Assembly (NCBI RefSeq): GCF_016811915.1
Contig: NZ_CP069127.1
Location: forward strand, 4,638,501-4,702,500
Length of the DNA stretch: 64,000 bases
Direction of reading: 5' to 3'
Source: Brevibacillus choshinensis
Lineage (GTDB): Bacteria; Bacillota; Bacilli; Brevibacillales; Brevibacillaceae
Shown here piece after piece: positions 15,622 to 25,826 of the stretch (positions are counted from its first letter, which is position 1; each line of letters opens with the position of its first letter). A program made the translations under genes and the position numbers. The notes beneath the pieces were generated by a model. The model did no database searches, was not told where the DNA came from, and saw only the letters and a program-made list of their open reading frames with translations.

Positions 15622-18600
15622 CTATTTGGACGATAGGGTCACCTTTACCTGGGCTGTCTTGCCCGCATATGAGACCGTAATGGTAGCCTTGGAGCGTTCT
15701 TTTGCGTCAGTCGCGACCCGAATCATACCGTTTTCGTCGACAGCTGCGACTTCTGGATCACTGGATTCGTAGTCGATTCCTTCCGCTTTTGTCACGTCTT
15801 CCTTGCTTCCATCAGCGAGGGTGGCAATCACGTTCAACTGCACCTCTTCCCCTTGTGCAAGCTTCAGGGAGTTTTCCTTCACTGTGATCGATTTGATCGA
15901 GGCTTCGCCGATAACGTAGGGAGCTGCCATTTCTGCGGTAAAAACTGCCTGATCATCCTCGATGATCAGCTCTCCTGCTTTACCCCGCCCCTCTTTTACC
16001 GGCATCCACGCTTTGCCCCGGTGCAAATAAGCCTCAAGCTTGTCACCAGCCTCAGAGGAAACAGGCAACCCGAGCTGTACACCCGTATTCCCAAAGCTGT
16101 TCATTTCTTTCCCGTTCGTCCAAACGTACAGTGTGTACGGGTCTCCTGGATGAAGCACCTTCTCTACCTTTTCTACCGAAGGCAGCAGAGAGAGACCGAT
16201 CGATTTACCGCGATATTTGTCCAGGAACTCCACCGTAAGCTGTGCCCACGCTGCAGACGGGATGATCATCCGGGCTGCCACTTCATTTTTCCGCATCAGC
16301 TCAACAAGCTTCCCATCCAGGACGATCATCTGCTCTGCCTTTTCTCTCTTCTTACCGAGAGCTCCAGCCGCATCTTTTTCCTCGTCCACCTGGATGAACA
16401 GGATCGGCTCAAAAGCGATTCGATCATTCCGCTTTTCGATTGCCTTCATGAAGTCTGCGATCAACTCCATGATTTCCTTGAGATTGTAATCAGCGGCTTC
16501 GATCTTCTCTCCCCGCTCCACCCGCAGGGTCGCTGCTTTTTTCAAAAGCGTTTCTGCCGTCGACCGCAGCTGCTCTGCCAAATCGTCGGTCATCGCTTTT
16601 TTGCCAAGAGGCGCAAGTGATACTTGTGCCAGAGAGGTCAGCACCTGAAATCCTTGGCGCGCCAGCTTTTCATCCGCATCTGTCTCTGCCTCAATCGTAG
16701 GTTCAAACGCTCTCTCGAGGAATTCAACGGTCAGTTGTGCCAGCGTTTGCTCACGGATGATCCCGCGCTCGGTCTGTTTCACGACGGCGGCCAGGACAGT
16801 GGTGATCGAATGCTGAACCGTCTCCCATTTGTCTTCTGCTTCCACCTTTTCGGACCGGACCACTTTTTCCAGGCTGTCTAAGACTCTTGTTACTTGCTGG
16901 TTGATCTCTTCTTCTCCTGTGGCTGCCAGGATGAGCTCTGCCGCCTGCTCATTCAACTCCCGTTGGCTTTCCGCAGTAGGGTCACCTGGCTCCGTAGGTA
17001 TCTTGGCCGGCACATGGACTGTAATGTGACTGGTCGCTGCGACGGATTGGTCAGCCTCTCTCTTCACCTCGAAGACGAGCTCTACATCTGTCTGGCTCAC
17101 AGGGGGCGTGATCGTGCCGTCCAATGCGATTACCTGCGGATCACTAGATGTTTGGATACGGATGGAAAATCCTTCCGGAACCTTCGGCAGCGTCAATCGA
17201 GTCGCATCGGCAGCTGGCTGGGACACCTCAGTGATCCCCTCTGCGACCTCCTTCGCCGTCGGTTCCTTCTCGCCTTGATCCGGCACATCGATCTGCACCA
17301 GAACAGGGTCATGATCGCTTACCCGTCCCTCTTTTTCGGTAAAGCCTGCATTGATGTGGACGATGTCGATCTTCGTGTCGTCCGCAAGGTGATTGCTAAC
17401 CAGAATTTGGTCCAGCACCTGCGAATTACCCTGGTAGACATACGTGTATTGCTTGCCCGCAGGCAGCTCCTCCACCATGTTGGTCAAAACCCCATCCTTT
17501 AAGGCCTGGACGGGACGGGAAAAAGGAAAATCGTTCAGGTCGCCCAGCACGACTACATTTGCTTTCGGATCAGATGCGTGAATCTCTTTTACAAATTGGT
17601 TGAGCACGCCGGCTATTTTCATGCGTTGAGCCTCGCTCACCAGCTCGGGGGGCTGCTGTTTGCCGTAAAGTCCGCCGTCTCCCCCTTTGGAGTTGAAATG
17701 GTTGGCGATGACGATGACAGGTTTACCCTGGAAGACAAATTCGGCTGCCAACGGCTTGCGGCTGTTGTCGAATGCTTCATTCTCGGGATCGACACGACCC
17801 GGATTCAAGGACAGGTGAGCGACGCCATCCGTGGTTGCCACCTGCACGGCTGTGACGGCATCCCCGGCAGTCCCTTCCGCCAGCACGACTCTTTGCGGAT
17901 TGTAGAAAAACCCGACACGGATATTGCCGCCTGGCTGACCGCCATCCTGATTGTTTTGTGGGGCGATATCCACATACCGGTAATCTGGCCCGCCTTCTGC
18001 CTCCACAGCATCGATCAATGTCTGCGCCGACTCCCGCGCGTCAGTAATGCCCGTGTCAGTCGGTCCGTTGTTGTCCTGCATTTCCACCACGCCGATGATG
18101 TCCGGCTGTTTCAGGTTATGGACGATGGTTTCAGCGATCCGCGCCACTTTTGCCGGATCTGCTTTGGATGAAAAGTTCTCGATATTGTAGGACGCGATGG
18201 TCAGCTCGTCATCCTCTGGATCTATCTTCGTCACGGTAGGCTGATAATCGCTCACTGTGACCTCGAACGGCTCTGTATGGTACAGCTTGTAATTCGAAAA
18301 GCTGTAATCGATAATGCCCACAAGCGGCTCGGACAGCCTGTCTCCCACTTTGGGCTCGGAGGTTATGGGCAGCAACTTGTCTGCCACGGTAATCCTCTCT
18401 GGGTGATTGTCATCCGCCTGGAGCAGCACACCTCCCGCTGGAGTACGCGGCTGATCTGGATGCGCCTTGTCATCGATGACCACAAATTCCACGCTGGCCG
18501 GATTGGTGAACGTCTTGGTTTCTCCGACGACGATCGGATTGTTTATTTGCACGAGCATTCCCTCGACGCTTTCCCAGAAATCGATGCCGTCTTCTTCGGG

Positions 18601-20520
18601 ATCGAATGCCGTCATGCTGTCGTTGTCAATCGTGCCTTCCGGATAGGAATAGCCGCCTTCTCCCAAGACCACAGGCTGGGGAATCGGATTCTTTGGGCTG
18701 ACAACCGTGAATGCGCTGGCGTCAATCTGGGTCTGGGTCAAGTCGGTAGCGGCCCTGCTGGAGCTGACGTACTCCTTTACCACTCCGCTGACCGACACCA
18801 GATCACCTGGCGCCACCGCTGCTCTCGGTTCATACACATAAATGCCCTCGGATGTACGCAAATCGTTGTCCGGCTGCGGATCCTGCATGTAGAAGCCCTG
18901 CACGCTGCTGCCGCTTTTGACGACTGCCGTGACGATGCCCTCCACTCCATTGACCGTTGAATTGTCGTACACAGAGGTGTGTGTCCGGCCCTGGATATCA
19001 TGAATGCGAACGGCATCTTTTTGAATGGTGTACGTAAAGCTTGCTATGTCGCTATCGGTGTACCCATCCTTTACTGCAAACGCTTTGATGGTCATTTCCG
19101 CATCCACCTGAATCGGCCCCGCGTACGTTTGACTTTCTCTCGTGGGCTTGGAGCCGTCTGTCGTATAGTGAATGACCGCGTCTGCCAATGCCGTGCTGAG
19201 CGCGACCTTCGTTCCTGCCGCCACCATAGGTCCCGCGGGAGTGGCCGTGACCACAGGCACCTTGCTCGCATCGGTTACCAGATCAGACGCGAAACGGGGC
19301 ACCAGCTTGAAGACGTTAAAGTCGTAGGTGACGACACCCGTGACACTTTCGTACGTCGTGCCGATCGACAAAGGCAGCGACGCCCCTGGCCGAGAAACAA
19401 ACGTGCCGTTCTCATCCCTCAGCGTGTAATTGCCATTGTCATTTTTTTCTACCGTGACGCCATGGAGGGTGACCAGCTCCGCTTCCAGACTTTCGCCTTT
19501 GTCAGCCGAAAAATCGAGCGATGTGACCAGCTGAGGTGCCGGAACGCCTGCTTGGGGTTGAAGCACGGTGACGTCACTGGCGTTCGCCTCCAGCTGGGCA
19601 AGACCGTAGTACTGGTTGACTTTCCCTTGCGCCCGGACTTTGTCGCCGATGCTGATCTTACTCGCCACATCTGCAGCCCGCAATACGATCCCTGCCGTTT
19701 CGTCCTGCACGTACACATTGTTTTGGCCGCCAGCCTCAAAGATGGCCGTTACGATCCCTTCCACGGCGACAACCGTCCCATTGGCTTTTACCCTCGCTTC
19801 GGAAACCGCGATCGATGTCACATCGCCTGGGCCGGGCGGGGGCTCCTCCGTCCCCAATGCATTTATCGGGCTCAGGTCTGCCGTGAGAAAATCCGCTCCG
19901 TTGTTGTCCGTATCCCAGCCGTTTCCGTCCCCTGGGACAATTCCGCTTTCATTGCTTTTGCGGGATATTCCCACGGCAGCCGAGGGAGCTGCTGTGGGCG
20001 CGCCTCCTTCTGCGGCATTGGCAGTCGTGCCGTAGCCGACAAAATCGATCACACCTGTTTGTCCCACCGGATTGGTGCCGCTAAGCACAGTGGCATGGCT
20101 GACCAGTGCCACCTTGCCCGCGGATGCGCCCATCGCGATGCTCCCCTGTGCGTCTGGGACTGGCAGACTCTGCGTTCCTCCCGAGCCCGCCGCTTCCTGA
20201 ATCAAATAGTATCCATTCGGCGGAATGCTTCCCGATAGCTCCGTCTTTTGCCAAGTGGAACCGGCTGCAGATGCATACTGCACCGACCAGCCGGAAAGCG
20301 AAATGGCTTGTCCTGTAGGGTTGTACAGTTCGATAAAGTCGTTTTTGTAGGTAGCGCCGCTGTTCCCCCCGCCTCCGTATACTTCGCTGATAACCACGTG
20401 ATCGGCGGTTTTCGCTTGCGCCTGTGGCAGCCAACCAGCCGGGGTGATCGATCCGATCATTACGGCTACGATCAGCCCCAGCGATCGGAAGCGACTGTAG
20501 TTGCTCCTTTTTTTCACCAT
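15622..20520 (-). CDS. Large secreted multidomain endonuclease/exonuclease/phosphatase protein (ExeM/NucH-like)
   Basis: A 1632-residue exported protein. Residues 1-36 are a signal peptide ending AQA. Residues 40-220 match a lamin-tail domain (VVISEVYGGGG, FIELYNPTGQAI). Two OB-like nucleic-acid-binding-type segments (about 232-415 and 500-760) flank a chitobiase-type repeat (430-498, IHYTTDGSKPT). The nuclease core is 772-1080, with Asn779 in ASYNIENF, Glu813 in GVVEMQD, His941 in IANHFNS, Asp994/Asn996 in LGDLNDFPF and Asp1069/His1070 in VSDHDPV, so all metal and catalytic residues are present. Residues 1095-1540 are not recognised, and the end (from about 1550) is a bacterial Ig-like Big_2 domain. 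It probably degrades extracellular DNA or RNA for phosphate or biofilm turnover. No sortase motif is seen. Confidence 0.9.
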   Translation of the reverse strand: MVKKRSNYSRFRSLGLIVAVMIGSITPAGWLPQAQAKTADHVVISEVYGGGGNSGATYKNDFIELYNPTGQAISLSGWSVQYASAAGSTWQKTELSGSIPPNGYYLIQEAAGSGGTQSLPVPDAQGSIAMGASAGKVALVSHATVLSGTNPVGQTGVIDFVGYGTTANAAEGGAPTAAPSAAVGISRKSNESGIVPGDGNGWDTDNNGADFLTADLSPINALGTEEPPPGPGDVTSIAVSEARVKANGTVVAVEGIVTAIFEAGGQNNVYVQDETAGIVLRAADVASKISIGDKVRAQGKVNQYYGLAQLEANASDVTVLQPQAGVPAPQLVTSLDFSADKGESLEAELVTLHGVTVEKNDNGNYTLRDENGTFVSRPGASLPLSIGTTYESVTGVVTYDFNVFKLVPRFASDLVTDASKVPVVTATPAGPMVAAGTKVALSTALADAVIHYTTDGSKPTRESQTYAGPIQVDAEMTIKAFAVKDGYTDSDIASFTYTIQKDAVRIHDIQGRTHTSVYDNSTVNGVEGIVTAVVKSGSSVQGFYMQDPQPDNDLRTSEGIYVYEPRAAVAPGDLVSVSGVVKEYVSSSRAATDLTQTQIDASAFTVVSPKNPIPQPVVLGEGGYSYPEGTIDNDSMTAFDPEEDGIDFWESVEGMLVQINNPIVVGETKTFTNPASVEFVVIDDKAHPDQPRTPAGGVLLQADDNHPERITVADKLLPITSEPKVGDRLSEPLVGIIDYSFSNYKLYHTEPFEVTVSDYQPTVTKIDPEDDELTIASYNIENFSSKADPAKVARIAETIVHNLKQPDIIGVVEMQDNNGPTDTGITDARESAQTLIDAVEAEGGPDYRYVDIAPQNNQDGGQPGGNIRVGFFYNPQRVVLAEGTAGDAVTAVQVATTDGVAHLSLNPGRVDPENEAFDNSRKPLAAEFVFQGKPVIVIANHFNSKGGDGGLYGKQQPPELVSEAQRMKIAGVLNQFVKEIHASDPKANVVVLGDLNDFPFSRPVQALKDGVLTNMVEELPAGKQYTYVYQGNSQVLDQILVSNHLADDTKIDIVHINAGFTEKEGRVSDHDPVLVQIDVPDQGEKEPTAKEVAEGITEVSQPAADATRLTLPKVPEGFSIRIQTSSDPQVIALDGTITPPVSQTDVELVFEVKREADQSVAATSHITVHVPAKIPTEPGDPTAESQRELNEQAAELILAATGEEEINQQVTRVLDSLEKVVRSEKVEAEDKWETVQHSITTVLAAVVKQTERGIIREQTLAQLTVEFLERAFEPTIEAETDADEKLARQGFQVLTSLAQVSLAPLGKKAMTDDLAEQLRSTAETLLKKAATLRVERGEKIEAADYNLKEIMELIADFMKAIEKRNDRIAFEPILFIQVDEEKDAAGALGKKREKAEQMIVLDGKLVELMRKNEVAARMIIPSAAWAQLTVEFLDKYRGKSIGLSLLPSVEKVEKVLHPGDPYTLYVWTNGKEMNSFGNTGVQLGLPVSSEAGDKLEAYLHRGKAWMPVKEGRGKAGELIIEDDQAVFTAEMAAPYVIGEASIKSITVKENSLKLAQGEEVQLNVIATLADGSKEDVTKAEGIDYESSDPEVAAVDENGMIRVATDAKERSKATITVSYAGKTAQVKVTLSSK

Positions 20521-20635
20521 TTTCCCTCTGTTCCTCCTCTATCTCGATTGGGTTCTGTTACCTCATATCGTATACAAGCTGTCTAAATTTTACGTAAACA
20601 AGATGTAAAGAATACAGCACATTTTCCAATATCTA

Positions 20636-20677
20636 TCAAAAAACCGCCGAAAGGCATAGGCCACCTCGGCGGTTTAT
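20636..20677 (-). terminator. Terminator of chemoreceptor gene
   Basis: Arms AAACCGCCGA (20641-20650) and TCGGCGGTTT (20665-20674). On the minus strand it is followed by a TTTTTT run. It lies 25 bases beyond the stop at 20702. Confidence 0.85.
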
Positions 20678-20701
20678 AGGTCTTTTTTCATTCTGTCATG
20701 A

Positions 20702-22429
20702 CTACATGCGGAACGTATCTACCTTTTTTCGCAGTTCCTGAATGTTTTCCGTCACTTGCTGGATCTCGGCGACAAATTGCCCGACGTTGCCGCTCACTTC
20801 ATGGATGGTGGCCGACACTTCCTCGGTCGCGGCTGCGGTTTGTTCGGAAATGGCTGTCACCGTCAGCACGGACTCGTTCACTTTTTCCTGACCGCTTTTC
20901 ATGGTTTCCACACGGGAGTGAACCTGCACCAGGGAATTTTTGAGTATGCCCGTCATCTCCGAAAGGGTCGTAATCCCTTGTGTGACAGAATCGATGCGTT
21001 TCGAACCCGCATTGTACTTCTCCATTGTCTCGTTCGTTTTTTCCATCGCCTCATCCACTTGGAGCTGGATATCCCGGATACTCTCCTGGATGACCATTGT
21101 TGCTTCTTCTGTCTGTTCGGCCAGCTTCCGCACTTCGTTTGCCACCACAGCGAAGCCTCTGCCTGCTTCCCCCGCACGCGCGCTTTCGATGGCGGCATTC
21201 AAGGCGAGGAGATTGGTCTGTCCCGCGATTTTCTGGATCGTCTCGATCACGTCATTGATCCGGTTCGACTTCTCCTCCAGCATGCTCATGGTTTGGCGAA
21301 CATCGCGGAACTGCTTGTTCGTCTCGGTCCCGTCAGCCAAAAACTCCTGCAGCACCGTGTAGCTCTTCTGTCCGGTCTCGGCTACCTGATTCGCTATCTG
21401 GTCCATTTTCTCGATAGAATCATCCAGGTGGGAGAGCTCGCCTAAAAATTGCTGGACGGTCTGTACCGTACTTTCCATGGCCGTAGCCGTCTGCTCGTTT
21501 CCAGCAGCGATTTCCTGGCTCGCTACCACGACATTTTGGTTTTGCTCCCGAACGGCCATTGCTCCTTCCTGGATCGTGACCGCCATCCGGTCGATCTGTA
21601 CCGTCGTCTCTTTCACGTCACCGATGATTTGTTTCAATTGCTTGGTCATATCTCCAAAAGCGATCACGATTCTGCCGATTTCATCCCTTTTGTTGGCGAC
21701 GGAAATTTCCTGTGAGGTGAGGTCACCCGATGCGATACGAACCGCCGCCTCCTGCAGCATACCTAGCGGGCGCAGCATTTTTCGCAGTGTCACGAAGACG
21801 ACCACCATGGTGAGCACCGTCACTGCAGCCAGCGAGATCGCCACCCCGGGCAAGGTTTCGTTGACCACCGCCTGGCTAATGATACCAACCTTTTCCGCTG
21901 ACGTGTCCACGCCCAAAACGCCGATGACTTGTCCGTTCTTATCCTTGATGGGGGCGAATGAGCTGAGGTAGTCCCCGTACTGGGGATCATGGACAATCTG
22001 CGTGGAATTGGTGCCTCCTGCAAGAACAGGAGCGATGTCCGCCAGCATCGTGGTGGTCGTCGTTTGCCCGACTTCAGATGCCCCTTCCGCTCCTTTAGGC
22101 ATGCCATCCACCATGATTTTCACGACCCCGCCATCTTCCATCATCGTATAGACATAAAGGGAGCCGGTCTTTTTCAAATAATCAGCCAGGTATTCACGGA
22201 TCGCCCAGTAATCGTCATCTTCCTTCTTTTGCTCCAAAAAGCGGCTGTACGCCTCCGCATCCACTCCTGAAGCTATGTTCGTTGCCGTAGCGATGTTTGC
22301 CCGGGATATGGTCCTCTCTACGGTTGCCGCGCTGTTTTGATAAATCATCGCAATCGTTGCGGCGACCATGAGGATCATGATGACTCCCACCATGGCAACC
22401 ACCCGGGTAGCCAGAGATGTACTCTTCAA
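20702..22429 (-). CDS. Methyl-accepting chemotaxis protein
   Basis: A membrane chemoreceptor of 575 residues. The first TM is VVAMVGVIMILMVAATIAMI near residue 15. An extracytoplasmic sensor of about 165 residues follows (single Cache-like, GQVIGVLGVDTSAEKVG), then a second TM (VAISLAAVTVLTMVVVFVTL), a HAMP linker (RKMLRPLGMLQEAAVRIASG) and the long signalling coiled coil. The hairpin tip is intact (QTNLLALNAAIESARAGEAG, GFAVVANEVRKLAEQT), so it should couple to CheA and CheW. The ligand is unknown. TTG 22429 has AAGGGGAG 8 bases upstream and is preferred over ATG 22450. It is monocistronic, with terminators on both sides. Confidence 0.92.
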   Translation of the reverse strand: MKSTSLATRVVAMVGVIMILMVAATIAMIYQNSAATVERTISRANIATATNIASGVDAEAYSRFLEQKKEDDDYWAIREYLADYLKKTGSLYVYTMMEDGGVVKIMVDGMPKGAEGASEVGQTTTTTMLADIAPVLAGGTNSTQIVHDPQYGDYLSSFAPIKDKNGQVIGVLGVDTSAEKVGIISQAVVNETLPGVAISLAAVTVLTMVVVFVTLRKMLRPLGMLQEAAVRIASGDLTSQEISVANKRDEIGRIVIAFGDMTKQLKQIIGDVKETTVQIDRMAVTIQEGAMAVREQNQNVVVASQEIAAGNEQTATAMESTVQTVQQFLGELSHLDDSIEKMDQIANQVAETGQKSYTVLQEFLADGTETNKQFRDVRQTMSMLEEKSNRINDVIETIQKIAGQTNLLALNAAIESARAGEAGRGFAVVANEVRKLAEQTEEATMVIQESIRDIQLQVDEAMEKTNETMEKYNAGSKRIDSVTQGITTLSEMTGILKNSLVQVHSRVETMKSGQEKVNESVLTVTAISEQTAAATEEVSATIHEVSGNVGQFVAEIQQVTENIQELRKKVDTFRM

Positions 22430-22511
22430 TCTTTCTTCTCCCCTTTCCATTGCCCTTGACTATTTTACGAGAGTATATCTTACATAACTACCCAAGCGGG
22501 CACTTGCTTGA

Positions 22512-22545
22512 AACAAAAAAACACCTGGAATAGGTGTTTTTTGTT
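22512..22545 (-). terminator. Terminator of the purine-nitrogen operon
   Basis: A perfect stem AAAAAACACCT / AGGTGTTTTTT with a 6-base loop, ending on the minus strand in a long T run. It lies 85 bases after the NCS2 permease stop, before the chemoreceptor gene. Confidence 0.85.
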
Positions 22546-22629
22546 GGCCGCGCTTGCGATATGGTGCCCTGCGCAAATTATTTTCAATCCTGGGACCCAA
22601 TGCGAGCCCGAGGACAAGCGGAGCCAACT

Positions 22630-24183
22630 CTAGGCTTTGGCATCCGTCTGCTGCAGCTGAGCCTGTGGCGAACGCTGATCCAGCATATGCTTCCCGACGA
22701 AGATCGCCGCAACCATCAGATAGGCGTAGACGAATTGCATGGAAGGGGCCTGGGCGAATCCGACTGTCGGTGCGTGAATGATGCCGAATAAAGATAGGAT
22801 GGAGCCTGTCGCACCGGCGATGGCAGCCCGCAGCGGTTTGTTGGTGATCGCAAAAATGGCGATGCAACCCCACACCATGCTGCTGAGCGGCGCCCCATTC
22901 CCCAGATGCACCAGACCGTTGTAATAGACGCCTTTGTTGGCTAAAACGGCCGCCCCGACCTTTTGTCCAGTCGTTCCCGCTGCCGAAAGGACGTTATTGG
23001 CAAGGGTCAGCGCCCAGTTGGCGATCCACGGGAACAGGCAGACGAAGATAACTGGCACCTCTAGCTTGGGTGTCTCCCTAACGACCTGATTGGCTGTGAC
23101 GATACCGATGTACACCAGGATGGGCACGATCGCCGCAACCGGGATGACAGCCAGCAAAAACGCCCCTAACCCAAAGAGAGAAATGATCAGCATGGACAAG
23201 CCCGTAGCGACTGTGTAGCCGATCCCCGCCCCCAGCGACTTCCAGCCAGCGTGTCCCACGTACACGGTAACCGGATACGGATTGCCGCAAAAGCAACCGA
23301 TGATGGAGGAAATTCCATTTGCCAGCATGACTTTGCGCGTATTGTATTCGTCACCTGCTGCATGGGCACTCTCGATGTTCTCGAGGTCAAAGATGTAATT
23401 CGCGAGTCCAAGCGGTACGGCAGAGGCCAAATACGGAAGAGCATGGGGAATTCCCTGGATCAAGCTGTCGATGTGAACCGTAGGCGGATTAAAGCCAAAC
23501 GACTGCATGGAGGCAGCGATCGCGGCAGGGTCCTGCAATCCGAAAATCCATGCCAGAGCTGTGCCGGTTGCGAGCAAGAGGAAGCCAGTCGGGATCTTGG
23601 CGAACAAGGGTGATTTCCCGAACCAGTTGAGGAAAATGATGATGAGGACAGCAAACGCCACGAGCGGCGTTTCAAAGGATTGCAGCATCGGGTTCATCGC
23701 CAGAAGCAAAAGCCCTAGACCTGACAAGCAGGACAGCAGCACGGTTCGCGGGATCATGCGGCGGATCGTATCCCCCAGGAAGGATCCGACGACGAGAATC
23801 ATCGCTTCAAAAAAGCACCAGACCAGAGCGATCTGAAAGGCAAACTCTGCGTTTTTCGTCTGCAAATAAACCGGCAGAATAACCAGGAACGTCACCGTAA
23901 AAATCGACGGCGCACTAGGACCGGAAGGCAGTGCCGTTACATCCCTTCTCCCCGTCCGCTTCGCCAGGTAATATCCGAACACAAAGTAGCAGATACTGGC
24001 TAGACAAATCCCGAGACCAAAAGCCGGAACCACTCGCCCGTAGACGATTTCTTTTGGGAAGCCTACAACGAAAAGCAGCAGCGCAATCATCGTCAAAAGA
24101 TTGGTCAGATTGTTGGCGAGCAACCCAAAATACGCTGCCCAGTCTCCCTTTTTCCACAATAATCCTTTCAGCATGTGATCCAT
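22630..24183 (-). CDS. NCS2/SulP-like nucleobase permease
   Basis: A 517-residue transporter with about 12-14 hydrophobic helices, of the uracil/xanthine/guanine permease type. The typical breaks are LPSGPSAPSIFTVTF in the TM3 region and a short DLENIESAHAAGDEYNTRKV loop in TM8, where NCS2 proteins bind the base. The position at the end of an operon with guanine deaminase, carbamate kinase and AllFGH suggests uptake of a purine or purine breakdown product; guanine, xanthine or allantoin cannot be told apart by eye. TAGGAG precedes the ATG by 9 bases. A 182-base gap separates it from guaD with only weak hairpins and no recognised riboswitch. Confidence 0.88.
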   Translation of the reverse strand: MDHMLKGLLWKKGDWAAYFGLLANNLTNLLTMIALLLFVVGFPKEIVYGRVVPAFGLGICLASICYFVFGYYLAKRTGRRDVTALPSGPSAPSIFTVTFLVILPVYLQTKNAEFAFQIALVWCFFEAMILVVGSFLGDTIRRMIPRTVLLSCLSGLGLLLLAMNPMLQSFETPLVAFAVLIIIFLNWFGKSPLFAKIPTGFLLLATGTALAWIFGLQDPAAIAASMQSFGFNPPTVHIDSLIQGIPHALPYLASAVPLGLANYIFDLENIESAHAAGDEYNTRKVMLANGISSIIGCFCGNPYPVTVYVGHAGWKSLGAGIGYTVATGLSMLIISLFGLGAFLLAVIPVAAIVPILVYIGIVTANQVVRETPKLEVPVIFVCLFPWIANWALTLANNVLSAAGTTGQKVGAAVLANKGVYYNGLVHLGNGAPLSSMVWGCIAIFAITNKPLRAAIAGATGSILSLFGIIHAPTVGFAQAPSMQFVYAYLMVAAIFVGKHMLDQRSPQAQLQQTDAKA

Positions 24184-24365
24184 GTCCGCTCAACTCCTAG
24201 TAGGAAGGATGAATGAAAACCAAAAGACTCGGATGATTCAGAAAAATACAGGCAAAGAAGAGCTGCTGGTCATGGTGCTTTGGCAAAGTCAGGATGGGCG
24301 TGCCAGAGAGCATCCCATCTTTGGGGTTCACTATCTGGCACCAGTCTCATCCTTCTCATGTTCTC

Positions 24366-24818
24366 CTACACGCTTGCTTTGTCATGGAAATGCGTGAACA
24401 AGTGATCGCAATCGGCGCGCTTCTCCACCTTGATCATGTTCAATGCGCTTTTGTCTTTGCCCGACAAATAATCGCGGAGATGCTTGTCGGAGAAGCCGTG
24501 CTCATGCGCGTCGTCGTTCGTCGAGCAGTAGTATACTTCCTTGATGCCCGCCCACATGATGGCACCCACGCACATCGGGCAAGGCTCGCACGTTGCGTAA
24601 ATCACGCAGCCCTCGAGGTTCATGGTTCCCAGCTTTTTGCACGCTTCGCGGATCGCCACCATTTCAGCATGCTGCGTCGGGTCGTTATCCGCGATCATGC
24701 GGTTGCTGCACACGACGATAATCTCGCCATCTTTCACTACTGCTGCCCCGAACGGACCTCCGATATGGTTGTCCATGCCTTCGATGGTTTTCTCTACCGC
24801 CAGTTTCATGTAATCCAT
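24366..24818 (-). CDS. guaD: Guanine deaminase, cytidine-deaminase-fold type
   Basis: A 150-residue zinc deaminase that converts guanine to xanthine and ammonia. Zinc ligands and the acid are visible: His50 and Glu52 in DPTQHAEMVAI, and Cys80 and Cys83 in TCEPCPMC. The length and the C-terminal tail (HLRDYLSGK) fit the Bacillus GuaD type rather than tRNA adenosine deaminase. It is seventh in the minus-strand operon starting at 30694, between carbamate kinase and the NCS2 permease, which ties purine salvage to the carbamoyl-phosphate branch. GAGGAGG precedes the ATG. Confidence 0.9.
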   Translation of the reverse strand: MDYMKLAVEKTIEGMDNHIGGPFGAAVVKDGEIIVVCSNRMIADNDPTQHAEMVAIREACKKLGTMNLEGCVIYATCEPCPMCVGAIMWAGIKEVYYCSTNDDAHEHGFSDKHLRDYLSGKDKSALNMIKVEKRADCDHLFTHFHDKASV

Positions 24819-24844
24819 GGCGTTTTTTGCCTCCTCTTGTTCGC

Positions 24845-25795
24845 TTATCTCACAATGTGAGTGCCTGCCTTGTTGTTGACTGCCTCTTTCAAGCTCTCCG
24901 GGTTCGTGATGATGACGCGGGACCCGCTTTTTTCCAGGAAGCTCAGGCTCGCTTCGATCTTCGGCAGCATGCTGCCTTTGGCGAAGTGATCCTCTGCGAT
25001 ATACTGTTTGGTTTCTTCGATGCTGATTTGCTCGAGCGCCTTTTGGTTTGGTTTCCCGAAGTTGATGCAGACGCGTGGAACACCCGTGGTGATAATGAGC
25101 GTCTCCGCCTGAATTTGCTCCGCCAGCAGGCTTGTCGCAAAGTCTTTGTCGATGACGGCATCGATCCCGTCGTACTCATTGTCGCCCTTCTTCACGACCG
25201 GAATGCCTCCGCCGCCAGCCGCAATCACGACATAACCGGAGTCGATGAGAGATTTGATCGCATCTTTTTCAATGATATCGATGGGACGCGGGGAAGGGAC
25301 GACACGACGGTAGCCGCGTCCGGAATCCTCCACCAGCACCCAGTCAGGATGCTCGGCCTTCATCGCTTCTGCCTGCTCCAGGGTAAAGAAGGAGCCAACC
25401 GGCTTCGTCGGATTTTGGAAGTTCGGATCATCGGAGCTGACCTCCACCTGGGTAATCACGCTCGCCACCTTCTGGCTCATGCCGCGCTTCGCAAATTCGT
25501 TCGTCAGTGCCTGCTGGATCTGGTAGCCGATCCCGCCTTGTGTTTCTGCCACACAGTTAACCAGCGGAATGGTCGGCATCCCCGTGATTTCATTGGCAAT
25601 CTCACAACGGCGCATCGCGAACCCTACCTGCGGGCCGTTGCCGTGTGTGACAACTACTTTATAGCCCTCCTCGATCATATCGGCAATATGGGCGACCGTT
25701 TCCTTTACCGCTTCATATTGGTCCTGAATCGAGTCGCGTCCGTTTTCCTTGACTAGTGCGTTGCCCCCGATGGCAACAATAACAAGTTCTCCCAT
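24845..25795 (-). CDS. arcC: Carbamate kinase (ArcC/AllK-like)
   Basis: A 316-residue amino-acid-kinase-fold enzyme. It makes ATP from ADP and carbamoyl phosphate, releasing carbamate that decomposes to ammonia and CO2. Family segments are VAIGGNALV at the start, THGNGPQVGFAMRR, RRVVPSPRP and AAGGGGIPVV, and the KDF segment in DAVIDKDFATSLLAEQ. ATG 25795 follows AAAGGGG; the longer frame upstream is an artefact that overlaps the permease remnant. In this operon, with AllF, AllG and AllH upstream, it corresponds to AllK, the last step of oxamate-linked allantoin use, rather than to arginine deiminase metabolism: no arcA or arcB is present. Confidence 0.94.
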   Translation of the reverse strand: MGELVIVAIGGNALVKENGRDSIQDQYEAVKETVAHIADMIEEGYKVVVTHGNGPQVGFAMRRCEIANEITGMPTIPLVNCVAETQGGIGYQIQQALTNEFAKRGMSQKVASVITQVEVSSDDPNFQNPTKPVGSFFTLEQAEAMKAEHPDWVLVEDSGRGYRRVVPSPRPIDIIEKDAIKSLIDSGYVVIAAGGGGIPVVKKGDNEYDGIDAVIDKDFATSLLAEQIQAETLIITTGVPRVCINFGKPNQKALEQISIEETKQYIAEDHFAKGSMLPKIEASLSFLEKSGSRVIITNPESLKEAVNNKAGTHIVR

Positions 25796-25826
25796 CTGTA
25801 TACCCCTTTTTCTGATGATATCGTCG

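Noticed and set aside
24182..24397. 71-codon frame in the guaD-NCS2 gap
   Set aside because: No start signal, and the translation is without pattern; the gap also lacks a convincing riboswitch.
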